Source of the DNA: Ursus arctos
Lineage: Eukaryota; Chordata; Mammalia; Carnivora; Ursidae
DNA: 64,000 nt
Assembly (NCBI RefSeq): GCF_023065955.2
Contig: NW_026622886.1
Coordinates: 11,666,001-11,730,000, forward strand
Direction of reading: 5' to 3'
Shown: piece by piece, positions 1 through 31,200 of the stretch
How positions within the stretch are numbered: position 1 is the stretch's first letter
Layout of the letters: every line of letters starts with the position of its first letter
Notes under the pieces: model-generated
What the model was told of the DNA's origin: nothing
The model's input: only the letters and a program-made list of their open reading frames with translations
Database searches by the model: none
Program-made: the position numbers and the translations under genes

Positions 1-2274
1 ATAGACCAGAGTGCGTCTGGAGCAGTAGAGGCACGCAGAATGTCACTGCTCTTTCCTTTCCCTTAAAAGGGGTACGAAGGAGGCTCATCCTCAGCCTTGC
101 CCATTTCTGAGACCTGCTGTGGGTCCCCAGCTCCTGCATCAGATTGAATTTTGTGCTGTGGGCTGTGGGAGCGAATGCCACAGGGCAGAGGGGGAGGCAG
201 ACTGTCACCGCAGTCCCATTTTGTACCCACGAGTTAAGTTCTGATTTGGGACCTCGTGAAAAGCTACGCTTGTTATCACAGGCACAGCGGCCAAGCTGTG
301 CTAGCCCCCGCCTTATGCTCTTCTGTATTTAATAGCTCACCCACGCTTCTCAGTTATGTCAGGGGACAGGTACTGTTACGTTCCCCGTTTTAAAAATGAC
401 ACTGAGACCCAAAAAGGTTCTAATGCTTGTCCAGGTAATATCCCTACTGATTAAGGAAGCTAGGATTTGAACCCCGGGCAGACAGTTTTAGATCTGCGCT
501 CCTAACCTTTATATTTCTCACCACCACACGGGGCCACGTGAAGTAGTCTGCATTTTGATCCTCGCTCTGGTTGAGGCTGCATCCGGGTGCGGCCGGCCTT
601 GCCCCAGAGCCTGTGGCCACAGTCCTGTGGGGTGTTGCACCTGCCGGAGCCGCCTCCTGCCGAATTCGGCTGGCTGGAGCACACTCGTCTCACCACTGCT
701 TTCGAGCTGACAGTCAGTAGTTACTGGGGCAGCTTGGGAGCCTTGAACCTGTCTTAGGGCAGGGCCTAGTGTGGGGGCAGGAAAATGACTCACCCAGCAG
801 AGTTCTTTGACTTTTAATAGTTTCTTTCTAAGTGTCAGAGCCTTGGGCGGGTGCACACGTGAGCAGGAGCTCTGCCCCAAGGTCACTGCCCAGGTTGATT
901 GGGTGAATGATACGGGGAAGTGAAGGCCTCCTTTGTTTTCAAAGGCTGGAAGTTAAAAGAAGTTAATCAAGATTGGTGAGGGGCAAAATACAAATGAATC
1001 CCCTTGGGTATTTTTGAAAGTTCTATGAGGGTGGAGAATGGAGGAGAGAGGCTGAAATTATATTTTCATTACACTTACATATCAAATATAAATTATATTT
1101 TAAATGTATCTTAATGTTGGCCAGGTGATTTTGTAAGATAAGCATCCTGTTCCTATTAGTGACTGAGACTCTCAGGGCAGTTTTCATACTCCCACTGTAT
1201 GTAGCACTGGGTGGGCTTCCCATCCTTCCTTCTGTGGTCTCCTCACCACTGTGTCTTGTTTCTCAAGCACCTTCCCTAGAGAAGCGGCTGGGGAACAGAC
1301 ATTTTTCTTGGTGACACTCTAGTGTGGGCAGTGCCAGGTGAGGAAATTCGAGAGCATTAAATCCCTAGTGAAACCACCTGCTCAGAGTGCCGGCGGGGGA
1401 CACAGAGGGGAATGCCGGGTCACGCTGACTCCAAAATTTATTTTTCTCTTTGTGGAAGAGCTGGATTCATGTGCAGATTCTGCCCCGGCTGCCGGAGGCA
1501 GGCAGATGGCAGATGTTACCCTGGCTTTTTATAGATGAGGAAGCTGGCCTTGACTGTCGCATAGCATCTGGGGTCATCCCTCTCGGAGGTGGCATCCAGG
1601 CTTCCTGCCCTGTGTCACGGGGTTTAGTTCACCCAAGCCTCATGCGTGGCTTTTCCTATCTCAGTGCTGACCTTCTTAGGTCAGAGTATCAGAGGGCAGG
1701 AGGATGACAGAGACAAAGCTAGCCTTTCTCTTCCTAATGTATTAAAAACATAAAAATGGAAACATAAACCCATCCCAAAGCAAACCCTACCCCCAAAGCA
1801 AAGGAAGGCCTTGTACCTTGTTGAGAGAGGTGGTGTGATATTAGTGGTTGAGGACCCTGGGCCCTAGAGCCAGAAAGCCTGGGGTCTGGTCCTGTCCCAC
1901 CACTTCCTACTTTGGTGCCCTTGGGTGAGGTACGTGACCTTTCTGGGCCTCAGTTGCCTCTGCTGGGAAATGGGAAGGTGTTAGTGCTTCCCTCCTAGGA
2001 TTGCTGAGAAGTAAGTGAATGACCGTGTGGAATTCATACCTGGCATCTCTAGTAGGTGTTATTTTTCCTGCCCTTATTGCCCACAGAATGCTGCTGGTGG
2101 TAGTAGTAGTAGCTTCTTGCCTGTTATCTGTAGCAGTTGCCTGCGGCACATCTTGCCTCCTTGTGACAGTGGCATCTTGCACCTGGGCTGAAATATCCCA
2201 GCAGTTGCCAGAGGTCTGAAAGTCACTGCTCTCGCTAGTTGAACCTAACAGCACTTCCTGTGATTTTTTTCCAG
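1..2274 (+). other. NT5DC3: NT5DC3 intron (left part outside window)
   Basis: No exon was found here. It holds a MIR-like fragment (about 340-500, minus) and another (about 1845-2040, plus), followed by a short GTA/GGT-rich tract near 2097-2112. The rest (501-1840) shows nothing I recognise. Confidence 0.7.
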
Positions 2275-21962
<19,688 letters not shown>

Positions 21963-24186
21963 CCGGGGCCACCTGCGGGAAAAGCCAGAGGCCGGGACAA
22001 CCCGCACTGGCTGGCGCGGTGCGGTGGACTTGTGTGCAAGTGAGCGTTGCTTTTGGAGACGATGCAAATACGCCTTTGATGTTTATTACCCTACGGAGAC
22101 GCCTTCCCCGTTGACAGAAGCTGGCAGCCCACCCGTCCCGCCTTGGCGTTTCTCGGCGGGCTGAGCGGCGAGCTTCCGACGGAAGCCCTGCGAGCAGCCT
22201 TCTTGTTTACCGGGGTGCCGGCACGGGTGTCCGTGTTTCTGGGCCAGGTGAGACCCTTGATGCCATCTCGCGATTCCAGCCGCTGAAGGGGCGACACTGC
22301 GCTTGACTCTGCCGTGGAAAACGGGCTGACCGCTCACGGGCGGCGCTCTGGGGACCGCAGGGGCACCGTGCCGTGCGACAGTGACCAGCTCGCGGAAGGC
22401 TGGCGGAGGAGTCCGTGAGCCCCGTGATAGCATCGCACGGCAGGGAGGAGCAGAGGTGGCTCCCACGGCATGTGACCCTAGGGCTTTGGCGTCCCGGTGC
22501 GTCCCTCGCAGGGAGACTCAGCCTCCCTGCAAAGTCTTCTGTGAAAGAACACGAGCCGTTGCGAGTCCTTGAGCCGTGCTTGTCCTCAGCAGCCGCTCCC
22601 GGGTCCTGCCCCATGCCCAAGCCCGGGAACAGCGGTGGTGTCGCAGGTGATGGGCGGTCACTCCTTCCCCAGGGAAGGAGGGCGAGGAGGGAAGAGCTCT
22701 GCTTTGCTGCCCAGCTCGCGGCACAGACGGTGTAGACTCCAGGGGCGAGAAACAAGCAGGTCAGAAGAGCCGGCGCGTTTGTGCTGGGCTCCCCGGGCGT
22801 TTATCCCCCTGAAAATGCCACCAACGCCACTGTTGGTTTGGCGTGCCCACTGGAGGACAGAAAATGAAGCAGACAAAAAAATGTCCTGTGATGAAATGCG
22901 CCTCCCTGCCCCCTGCGGGGTAGTGTTGGAATCTTGGTAAAACATCTGCGTGACCCGCCGGGCGGAGGAGGTGGCCCTGTCCTCCCCGTAGCCCTCCTCC
23001 CTGCCGTGTTTGTGTGGCTGTTTTGGGAGTGTGGTGGATTTCCTTAGGTGTGTGTTGAAGATGGGAGAGGTTAAAGGGCAGTGGAAGCGAGGAAGAGACT
23101 TTGGAACGGGCTGATGTAGCATCTCACTCCTAAGGACAAGGCGAGTGGCACGCAGGCTTGTCCCCAGTGGATGCGGATGGCAGGGTCAAGAAACGGGACT
23201 GGTGGAGAGTGCTCGCTTATTCAGCATTTTGTTGTGCTCAGTGTGTCGGAACCAGCTGTCGATGAAGTTTTGGCTTGGGGTTCCGTAGACTGCCTGCCAC
23301 GGTGCACAGATGAAGTGAGTTACCCGCTTCCTTTGTGATGCCGAGCGTAATGCCCTTTAGACCCAGGAGGCCCGATTCGGCCACTTTTTTTACTTCTAAA
23401 TTTTGTTATAAACACAGTAGCCTGTTCCTTTTCGGGGATGGGGTAGGCATTTTGTTTGCTGAGTGTTAGCTCCTATGTGGTTAAGCATCAGAGGGTGTCG
23501 GAGACGGGCATTTAATGGGTGCAGGTGGATGCCCAGAAGTGCCTGCTGTTGGGGCCCTCGGCAGACAGGCTGTGCTCTTGGCTTTGGAGTCTCTGCCTGG
23601 AGAAGCTGAGTGAGGAAGTAAAAAAGCCCCCCCCCCCCCAGTTTTAATCTCATCAGATAGTCATTGATGTCTCCTCGGTGCCAGTTACAAGGTGTCTTGT
23701 TTACTCAAGAATGAGGCAGCACTGTTTTTAAAACTGCTTTTACAGAGAGCGAGGTTGGTGACCCAAGCCTTGGGGGAGAAATAGATTTTTCTCGGAATGG
23801 ATAATGAATTAACAACACATTACCAATTAAGATTTCAGCCTCTGGGCCACTGAACATGGCAGTATTGAGACAGGCCACATAGCAGAAGCCTGGCATCCGT
23901 CTGAGCCGGGCCCACGGAGCAGGCACCTGGCGGACTGAACCCACGCCAGGGCCAGCCACACGGGTCGGGGCGGCCGTGTCCACGGGAAGGACAGACAGAG
24001 GTATGCTTCCTGTGTGTGCTCGGTCAAGATAGATCGTGACCGTCGCGACTCGGCTGGGATTTGGCATACTGCACTGGCATTTTGTTCTTTCCCGTTCTCT
24101 GCGGTGCACGCTGAGGGAGGCGCAGTGGCACAAGGGAACGGAGTCTGTTTTCTACCATTTAAAAAATCAGTTTGGAAAGTGAACAG

Positions 24187-24192
24187 AATAAA
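24187..24192 (+). terminator. NT5DC3: possible alternative NT5DC3 poly(A) signal
   Basis: AATAAA within the 3' UTR (GAACAGAATAAAATGG). The downstream sequence has only modest GT/T richness, so this is an optional early site at most. Confidence 0.3.
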
Positions 24193-24621
24193 ATGGATTT
24201 GCACGTTGAAAAACACCTCCTGTTTTTCGCATCGGTTGGACTGGTGGTGCAGGGACGGTCCGACCGGCCACGGCGGCTCAGCGAGGCTCGTGGTACCGGG
24301 AGCAGACTGCCATGGAAGGGGCCCGCACAACTAGTTTTGCACTTGCTTTTATAGATGAAACTTGGCTTTTAAAATATTTTAGGAGCTTGTCTTAGAGCTC
24401 CCTCTTTCCTCCTGACATAGCCTTTCTGTCTCTCTTTTTTTTTTTTTTAATTTTTAAAATTCTCTTCGGCTCCCTTTTCTGCCACACCAGTAATGCTATG
24501 TAAATACACCACCTGTTACCGATTTGGGCACATCTCAGACTAAATGAGTAGTTGCTTTGAATGCACTGGCCCTCTTAATTATTGCAAAGGAGAAATGAGA
24601 AGTAATCTTCCCTCCTCACTA

Positions 24622-24644
24622 ATTTAGCTTTGGGTGAGCTAAAT
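24622..24644 (+). repeat. 8-bp perfect inverted repeat in the NT5DC3 3' UTR
   Basis: ATTTAGCT at 24622-24629, a 7-base spacer, and AGCTAAAT at 24637-24644. It could form a hairpin in the UTR RNA or be a dyad protein site. The surrounding 24480-24960 is AT-rich with TAAT/ATTA motifs and no recognisable transposon. Confidence 0.6.
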
Positions 24645-25009
24645 GGCTTTTCTCTCTCTTTCTCCCAAAGGCCTTTTCATCAGTAGAATGTGCTAAATAT
24701 TGGACTTGATTCCCTGTGCCGAGGGCTCATTTGCTGCCAAAGACCCACTTGGGGGCCCTTGTCCAGAATGCGCTGAGACTACATTTGGCCAGAGGCAGGG
24801 TTCCTTGATTGCCCTATTCAACTACTGGGGAGCCTATATTTTGCCCTCTTAAGACTAATTTCCTTTTGTACCAGTTTTCTCTCTTTCTCCCTCTCTCTAT
24901 GTATTAGCATTTGGGAGCCTGGCCTCAAGCTCAGCTAACCTTTAACACCCCTGGGGGTTAAGGCGAGGAAAGGGAGTGAAGCGTCTCTCGTGCAGGGTTC
25001 AGCCGGCGG

Positions 25010-25175
25010 TGCCTGTAAAGGGCCAGCGAGGACGCCCTTGCAGCTTCGTGGGCCATTTTCCGTCACCACTGCTCTGGGCACGGGCACGCTGCTTTCCATC
25101 ACAACCTGCCTTACAAAGACAGCTGCAGGCTAGGTTTGGCTCTCCGGCCGTAGTTTGCGCACTCCTGCTCCAGTG
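25010..25175 (+). mobile_element. hAT-type (Charlie/MER) DNA transposon fossil in 3' UTR
   Basis: The ends read like the common non-autonomous hAT repeat: CCTGTAAAGGGCCAG near the left end, TTCGTGGGCCA inside, and GGTTTGGCTCTCCGGCCGTA followed by GTTTGCGCACTCCTG at the right end. A second copy of the same family is at 17310-17530. The subfamily name is left open. Confidence 0.65.
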
Positions 25176-25945
25176 GCTTGTGTCGGTGGCCATGGCACCA
25201 TGACCTTGCTAGAAGCACGCAGATGGACCACCTCAGAGCTGCGTGCGGCTGGTGGAGAGAAGTTCTGTAGGTGAGCGCGCCACACTCCCCTAAGAGCTGC
25301 TCTCTGGGCATCCGTGCCGCTGTGGCCAGTGTTTCTAGCACATGGCGTAACTGTCGTGTGTCACTGAACCGCCAGGCTCGGGCGCTAGCTGACCATCCCT
25401 CATTGCACTGACTGGTGATTGTGCTCATAGGGGGGATGGGCTTGGCTGCCCAGGACACCCTTCAGAACCGAAGGACTTACCCCCCCAGCTGCTGGGTCAG
25501 CTGCTGGCTCCCCGTCCTCAGCCGGGTGGCGTTTTCGAGAGCCTCGCCCACTGAAAAACCCTGCCTCAGACGAGGTCACACCCCCTTCCTGGAGCAGCCA
25601 ACGCCAGCCCACAAGCCCCGCGTCCTTCCCTTCTCGTTCCTTCTCTTCCATTCCCAGGTGTTGATCCCAAGAACACTCCCCCGTACTCGTCCTGCATGCA
25701 AACCTCATCTCAGCTTCTGCTTCCCAGGGCCGCCAACCCGCTACAGCACTTCTGTACCTTTTCAGTCCTGCAGGCTTGAACCCCGAGGAAACCGCGTTCT
25801 AAGTATTTAGTAGAATGACAGAGTGTGCCTGTACGGTGTGGGGCGCCACACATGTGCCCTAGGTAGACTTAGTATTTATTCTGGATGCGAATTTGCTATT
25901 TATTCTAAATGTTGACATTATGTTACAGGATTGAACTTCTTGCCA

Positions 25946-25951
25946 AATAAA
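25946..25951 (+). terminator. NT5DC3: NT5DC3 poly(A) signal AATAAA
   Basis: AATAAA followed after about 20 bases by a GT/T-rich stretch (GTTCGTTGTAAG, then TTTTTGTGTTG), the usual arrangement for cleavage and polyadenylation. It is the best signal downstream of the stop before the STAB2 gene. Confidence 0.7.
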
Positions 25952-25970
25952 AGTTTGAATTGTGTCGTCC

Positions 25971-27849
25971 GGTTCGTTGTAAGTCGCCTGTTTTTGTGTT
26001 GCTTTCGTGGCAAAGCCGTTTCACATTCTGTACCCAACAAAGAACACCCCGGTGAGAAGGGGAGGAAGATGTGTGGTTCATTTCTCACCCCTTTTGTCCC
26101 AGCAGAGCACACGTGCTCGTTTTCAGAGCCAGGAGACTGTCCAGTTAAGGCACAGACGGAAAATGGGCACGAGCTTAGACTTAGGTAGGCAGCAGACACC
26201 GCCCTGCCCCCCGGAACTGCTGTGCCCCCACACATAGTTCCTTCTTTGAGAGCCAGGAGAAGATGGTCATCCACACGCAATCAGATTGCCAGGAAAGCGA
26301 AAAATTGGAAGCCGTGTCTTAAGGGAAGAAGATAGTGACTAATACTAAATTAAGAGTGAGTGCTCTGAAGTCAAATCACTACTGGGTTTTGGATAAATTT
26401 ATAAATATTTTGAAGAGCTGATTTTTTAAAAAACTGTGTATGTGTGTGCAGATGTGTTTAACCACCTTCATGTCCTTGATGTCTCGATGTGCCAGGACCT
26501 CCGTCTCATTCACTCCCTCCCTGGGGAGCCTGCTGGTCTTCCTTTCAATGGCCTGCCTGTTTGTCCCTGTGATGGTGGTATCGGAGGACTCACTGCAGAA
26601 TTTGTCTCTCGTTCTTTTGGGCAGCGATCTCCCAGAAACATGGCATTGCGTTCATCATGGCATGTTGTCCCAGAGGAGACGGTAAGCTGTTCCTTTGCCA
26701 GAAACTAGGACTTCTTTCCTTGCCTGGAGTTGTGAAAAAGCTTACAAGACACTGGGACCTCCAGAATGTCTCCCCTGACTCAGCAAAAACCCTGAGGATG
26801 TGGAACAGCTATTGGGCCAAAAGGAGAGTCTGAGGTCTGCACAGCCCAACCTTTCACTTCTCTGTCCCAGCAAGGATTCCCAAAGCTGGCCAGTCCTGCC
26901 CCCTAGGGACCATTTGGAGGTGTGCGGTGGGGGGTTTGGAGGGTGCTTGGTTGTCACGGTGATGGAAGGGCACTTCTGGTCTTTTGAGGGCAGGGGCCGG
27001 TGTGGTAAACATCATGCACTGCTTCGGAGAGTCGTGCACAGTAAAAAACTGTCCCGAGTCCATGTATCACCACTGGGAAGTTCTAGAACATTTTCATCAC
27101 TCCCTGTCCCTGGCAATCACTAATCTCTTTTCTGTGAATTTGCCTATTCTGGAAATTTCACATAGATGGAGTCATACAGTATGTGGTCTTTTGTGTCTGC
27201 CTTCGTAGCCTATGACGTTTTCAGTTTCTCTCGCTGTTGTTGGCAGGCATCATCAGTGCTTAGTTCCCTTGTAGGGTGGAATGAGATTTCACTGTAGGGA
27301 TATACCACCGTTTGGTGATTTATTCATAAGATGATGGACATTTGGGTCGTTTCTGCTTTCTGGCTATTATAATAATAATAACGCTGCTGTGAGCATGCCT
27401 ATAGAAGTTATCATGTGGACATGTTTTTCATTTCTCTTGGGTATACACCGAGGAGTGGAATTTCTGGATCTTGTGGTAACACTGTGTTTAAGTTTTTGAG
27501 GTACCGACAAACCTTTTCCATGTGGCTGCACCATTTTACTCCCCCCCCCGCCCCAGCAATGTATGAGGGGTCTGATTTTTCCACATCCTTGTCAACACTT
27601 GTTATTATCTGTCTTTTTGATTCTAGCCGCCCTAGTGAGTGTGAAGTGGTGTCTCGTTGTGATTGTCATGTCTTCTTAAACACAAATAAGCAAAACAGAA
27701 TTAAGAAAGAAGACTTTATAAGGCAGGTGTTGGCTAAATGAAAAGGCCCTAATTAGCCCCAGTAAGTGGATTTTACCTTCAAACTTTGACCCTTCCTGTG
27801 GCAAACAGTATTTTTGTTTCCCAAAACACCAGATTTGTTCCATTGACTT
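25971..27849. other. convergent intergenic region NT5DC3-STAB2
   Basis: About 1.9 kb between the two inferred poly(A) sites. 25971-27050 shows no recognised element. 27061-27670 is an L1M remnant (minus) with a run of nine C at about 27541-27549. No coding exon or RNA gene was seen. Confidence 0.6.
27061..27670 (-). mobile_element. L1M 3' part between the two genes
   Basis: Plus-strand GGCAATCACTAATCTCTTTT, GATGGAGTCATACAGTATGT, TTTCTCTTGGGTATACACCG and GCAATGTATGAGGGGTCTGA are the reverse complement of the end of an old mammalian L1 (ORF2 end and 3' UTR). No intact ORF. Confidence 0.85.
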
Positions 27850-28284
27850 TAGTTCTCTTCCATAAACATTTATTGAGCACATTGCAAGTACCAGACCCCA
27901 AGATACAAAGATGAATGAGGCAGGTCCCTGCCTTTGGATGCTTACAATCTAACAGGGAAAGGAGACAAGGTCATAGGTAGTGTTGGGGAGAATGTAAAAT
28001 AAGTGCCACGTAAAGGTACAAAGGAAGGACAGTGGAGGGACAAGTCCCTTGGGGTTGGTGGGTGGGCTTAACATGGCCCCTCACCCATAGAAACAAAACA
28101 ATCCCCCAGATTAACCAAAGAGATGAGGTATGGCTTGAGTGCTTCATACTTCAAGATGTGAAAGGACCTTACTTTCCAGAAGGCAGCTGGTACAGAAGAT
28201 TCACAGTCGACAGCCTTTTTGAGGAGGCTCTGGCGGGCGGGCAGGTGGCCGAGGGGGGTGGCTGGTCGCAGCAGGTCTGGGCCC
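27850..28284 (-). other. STAB2: STAB2 3' untranslated region
   Basis: Inferred 3' UTR from the stop to about 20 bases past the AATAAA at 27869-27874 (minus). Length of about 430 bases is compatible with the short UTR expected for STAB2. Its distal part (27860-28030) reads like an ancient interspersed repeat (TTTATTGAGCACATTGCAAG, then GATACAAAGATGAATGAGGC). Confidence 0.6.
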
Positions 28285-31200
28285 TTACAGCGCCCCCAGG
28301 GGGTCATTGTTGTCCGGCTGTCGGTCTTCGGTGTCCTGGAAAAGAGAGGTCTCTGAAACACTCCGGGCCCAGGCCCTTCTGCTTGCTGGATCTTTCTAGG
28401 CTGAGCATTCCTTCTGGCCCCTGCTCTGAGGCCGTGAAGGGGTTCAGAACACGCCACCCCAAAATATGGCACCTTGGCAATTGATCTTAAGTGGAAGGAC
28501 TTTTTTGAAAAAAACAGCAGAAGTAGGATGGTCACTCTGACCTTCCCCATCTTGCCCCTCTTCCTTCGAGCAGGTCATGAAACCCTCCCCGGACCAGGAG
28601 GGAAGACGCGGATTACCAGAGACAGGAATTGGGGCCAGGAAATCTGTATAAACAACCTGGTTAAATTCTTTATCTTCCTACTTCCTCCACCACGTACTCC
28701 CCCAAGCCCTGTCTTGTCGGTTCCTCACAAATGTATTGTTTCTTTGTATAGAAGATGGGAAACTTCCTGCCCTGGTCACCTCGGCTCTTCATTCTCTCAG
28801 CAAGGCTCCCAGGTACATGGAGACTTTCCATAAAGTTGAGATGCTTTTTTCCTATGAATCTGTCAGATTACTTTTCAGATCCAGCCAGTGGCCCTAAGAG
28901 GGTGGAGGAAAACTTCTCCCCTCCCAGTAGCCTAAAACAATTCTTCTCCAGGTGCCCTGAGAACACGTGTGTGGTGGGAGCGTCTGCTCACGCTCTGTCC
29001 TGTGTTGGGAGGCGGTAGGATGGTTCTTGGGGGGGGGGGGGGTCACTGCTGCTTGAAGCTTATGGGCCCTGGACAGATCTGCTGTTTTTTCCTCGTCTGT
29101 AAAGGGCCATGATAACATTCTCCTCACAGGGAAGTATGAGGATTAAATTAGATGCTGCATTGAGGAAGGTACAGGCACCCTACAAAAGGTGGCTATTAAC
29201 ATGACAAAAACCTGCTCTCAGATGAAAGATTCTTTGTCAACCCAGGGTGGCTCTTGAGCACTTGAGAGAGTCCAGTGAGAAGCCACACTCCGGAGGCAGC
29301 ACCCAAGCCTCGTGCTGTCTGCGGCTCCAGCTGGCTCCCAAGTGGTGTAAATCTGCATACGGGATATGTTCCGGATGCCTGGGTTGGCTACAGTTATTGT
29401 ACAGTCTCCACACCTTCAATGTGGAAGGTATGAGAATAGAGGACGTCCCTTGGTCCCTTTCAGGGATGGCACGCTCGGCTTAGGACTTCTGTTCCTGCCA
29501 CATTTTTGCCGCCTGCTCTGATCACAAAGGTTCACCTGACTCGTGCGTCCGGGACACAGTCTCTCCCGCCTCAGGAGAATCTTTCATGCGTGGTGCTGGC
29601 AGAGCCCTCAGAAGAGGACGGCAGCCGAGAAGGGGGAAGAGCGTGGACTGAGTGGACGCCGCCGCCCCCCGCCCCCCGCCCCAGCTTTTTAAATGAGGTT
29701 GATTTCAGAGTAACAGTCTGCTTACGGAAATGAACTACGAGTTCATACATGCACAGCCCAGCTTACCCTTTCAGTTTGGATGGGGAAACTTCTACATGGG
29801 TTTGATAAGAAAAACAAAAGAGGATATGATCTGGTTATTTTTCAGTCTATTGCAAAGATATTAGTTCTGCTACCGCGGGCACGGAGAACACAGGACATTT
29901 ACGTTTGGTTCGCTGCAGAAGAACACAAACGTCTGTTGCACTATGTGAGCTGAAAAATGGCGCAATAAACTATTTCTGTAGTGTTTCAGTGCCAACTTAC
30001 AAGAGTGCAACAGCCGAGATAAAGTCTCGAGGGGAGGGACAGCATATGTACACACGTAAAACAGTCACGGCAGCTCTCTGGCTTTGGTTGCTTTTTTTTT
30101 TTTTTTAATTAAGATTTTTATTTATTTGAGGGAGAGAGTGTGTGAGAGAGAGAGCAGGAGTGGGGTGGGGGGCAGAGGGAGAAGCAGGCTCTGCACTGAG
30201 GAGCGAGCCCGATGCGGGGCTCAATGGTTACTTCTTCACGAGGGTTCTAGACCAACAGCCCAGATTCAGGTGATTTCTTGGAACCTGAGTAATGCTGTCA
30301 GCTCAGTCTGCTGAGGTACATAACTAGCTGTCGATTTTTCTTATCTTCCTATAAAAGGAAGAATTAAGTTTTATTCCAGCTGCTCAGTCCAGACCCAGTA
30401 ACAGGCTACAGGCAGGGGGTAGCTTCCACATTCAGTGTAAATGGGGTCCCTTGCTGTGGGCTCCCCCTGGGTTGAAGTCAGTGGAGCCCCATCCGGGCTC
30501 TGGGATCACTAACTAGAAACAAAAGATTATTTCCTGGAATACCAGAGCAGAACACGTCCCTCTAGATAGAAAAGACCTGATCAAAGTGAGATAGGGAAGC
30601 CGAAGGACTCCATAGAAATCTGCTTTTGCTCCTTTTCTTGCTTCTACTCTTGCTAGGACCTGCACCCCCACCCCCCCTTACACATGCCTCGTAACGCAAA
30701 TAGCCTATGTTTTCCTTGGAAGGGACAAGGAGTTAATGATTTCTGTAGAACAGATAACATCTAAGGAAGGACCAGGTGAGAATGACAGGACTAAGTTATC
30801 ACATGCGCACTCCAGGCCACCGGCAGCTAGACATCTCCAGGCCTAGGCCCCCTGGCTCCAAGGACTAACACTTGGGCCCTGGTCTTTGTTCTAACCAGTT
30901 CTGGGATGCCTGCGGGGACGTACACACCAGACCATCATCCTCAGTAAAAGCTCCAGACCCAGAACAAAGATGGGACTCGTGTTCCTTTCTTTTCCTTTCC
31001 GAGGGTCCCAGGCACTCTGTGTATCTGCCATCTCTCTATCTTCAATAAACTCTCACTTCCTGCTGGCTTGTGTTTCATTTCCATCCTGCGAGAAGCCATT
31101 GACACTCTTGGCTGGTCCTGTGGGACCCCTCTGGGTCCTTGGACCCAGCCTGCTGCTGTCAAAGGGAACATAGTCCCAAAGGCAAGAAGCAGCTCTCTGA

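Larger units (their letters stand above)
21963..25970 (+). other. NT5DC3: NT5DC3 3' untranslated region
   Basis: Inferred 4-kb 3' UTR from the TAA to the AATAAA at 25946-25951. The first 500 bases are CpG-rich. A run of 13 C lies at about 23627-23639. An alternative AATAAA occurs at 24187-24192. A possible conserved block with an 8-bp inverted repeat lies at 24480-24960, and a hAT-type fossil at 25010-25175. Long ORFs on the opposite strand here follow from GC content and are not genes. The extent rests on signal reading, not transcript data. Confidence 0.7.

Noticed and set aside
22207..22755. 182-codon minus-strand open frame
   Set aside because: Lies in the CpG-rich NT5DC3 3' UTR where stop codons are rare by composition; both strands show similar frames.
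28440..31170. a full endogenous provirus between two LTR-like blocks
   Set aside because: No gag, pol or env-like frames lie between them, and the two blocks differ in sequence, so they are not a paired provirus.
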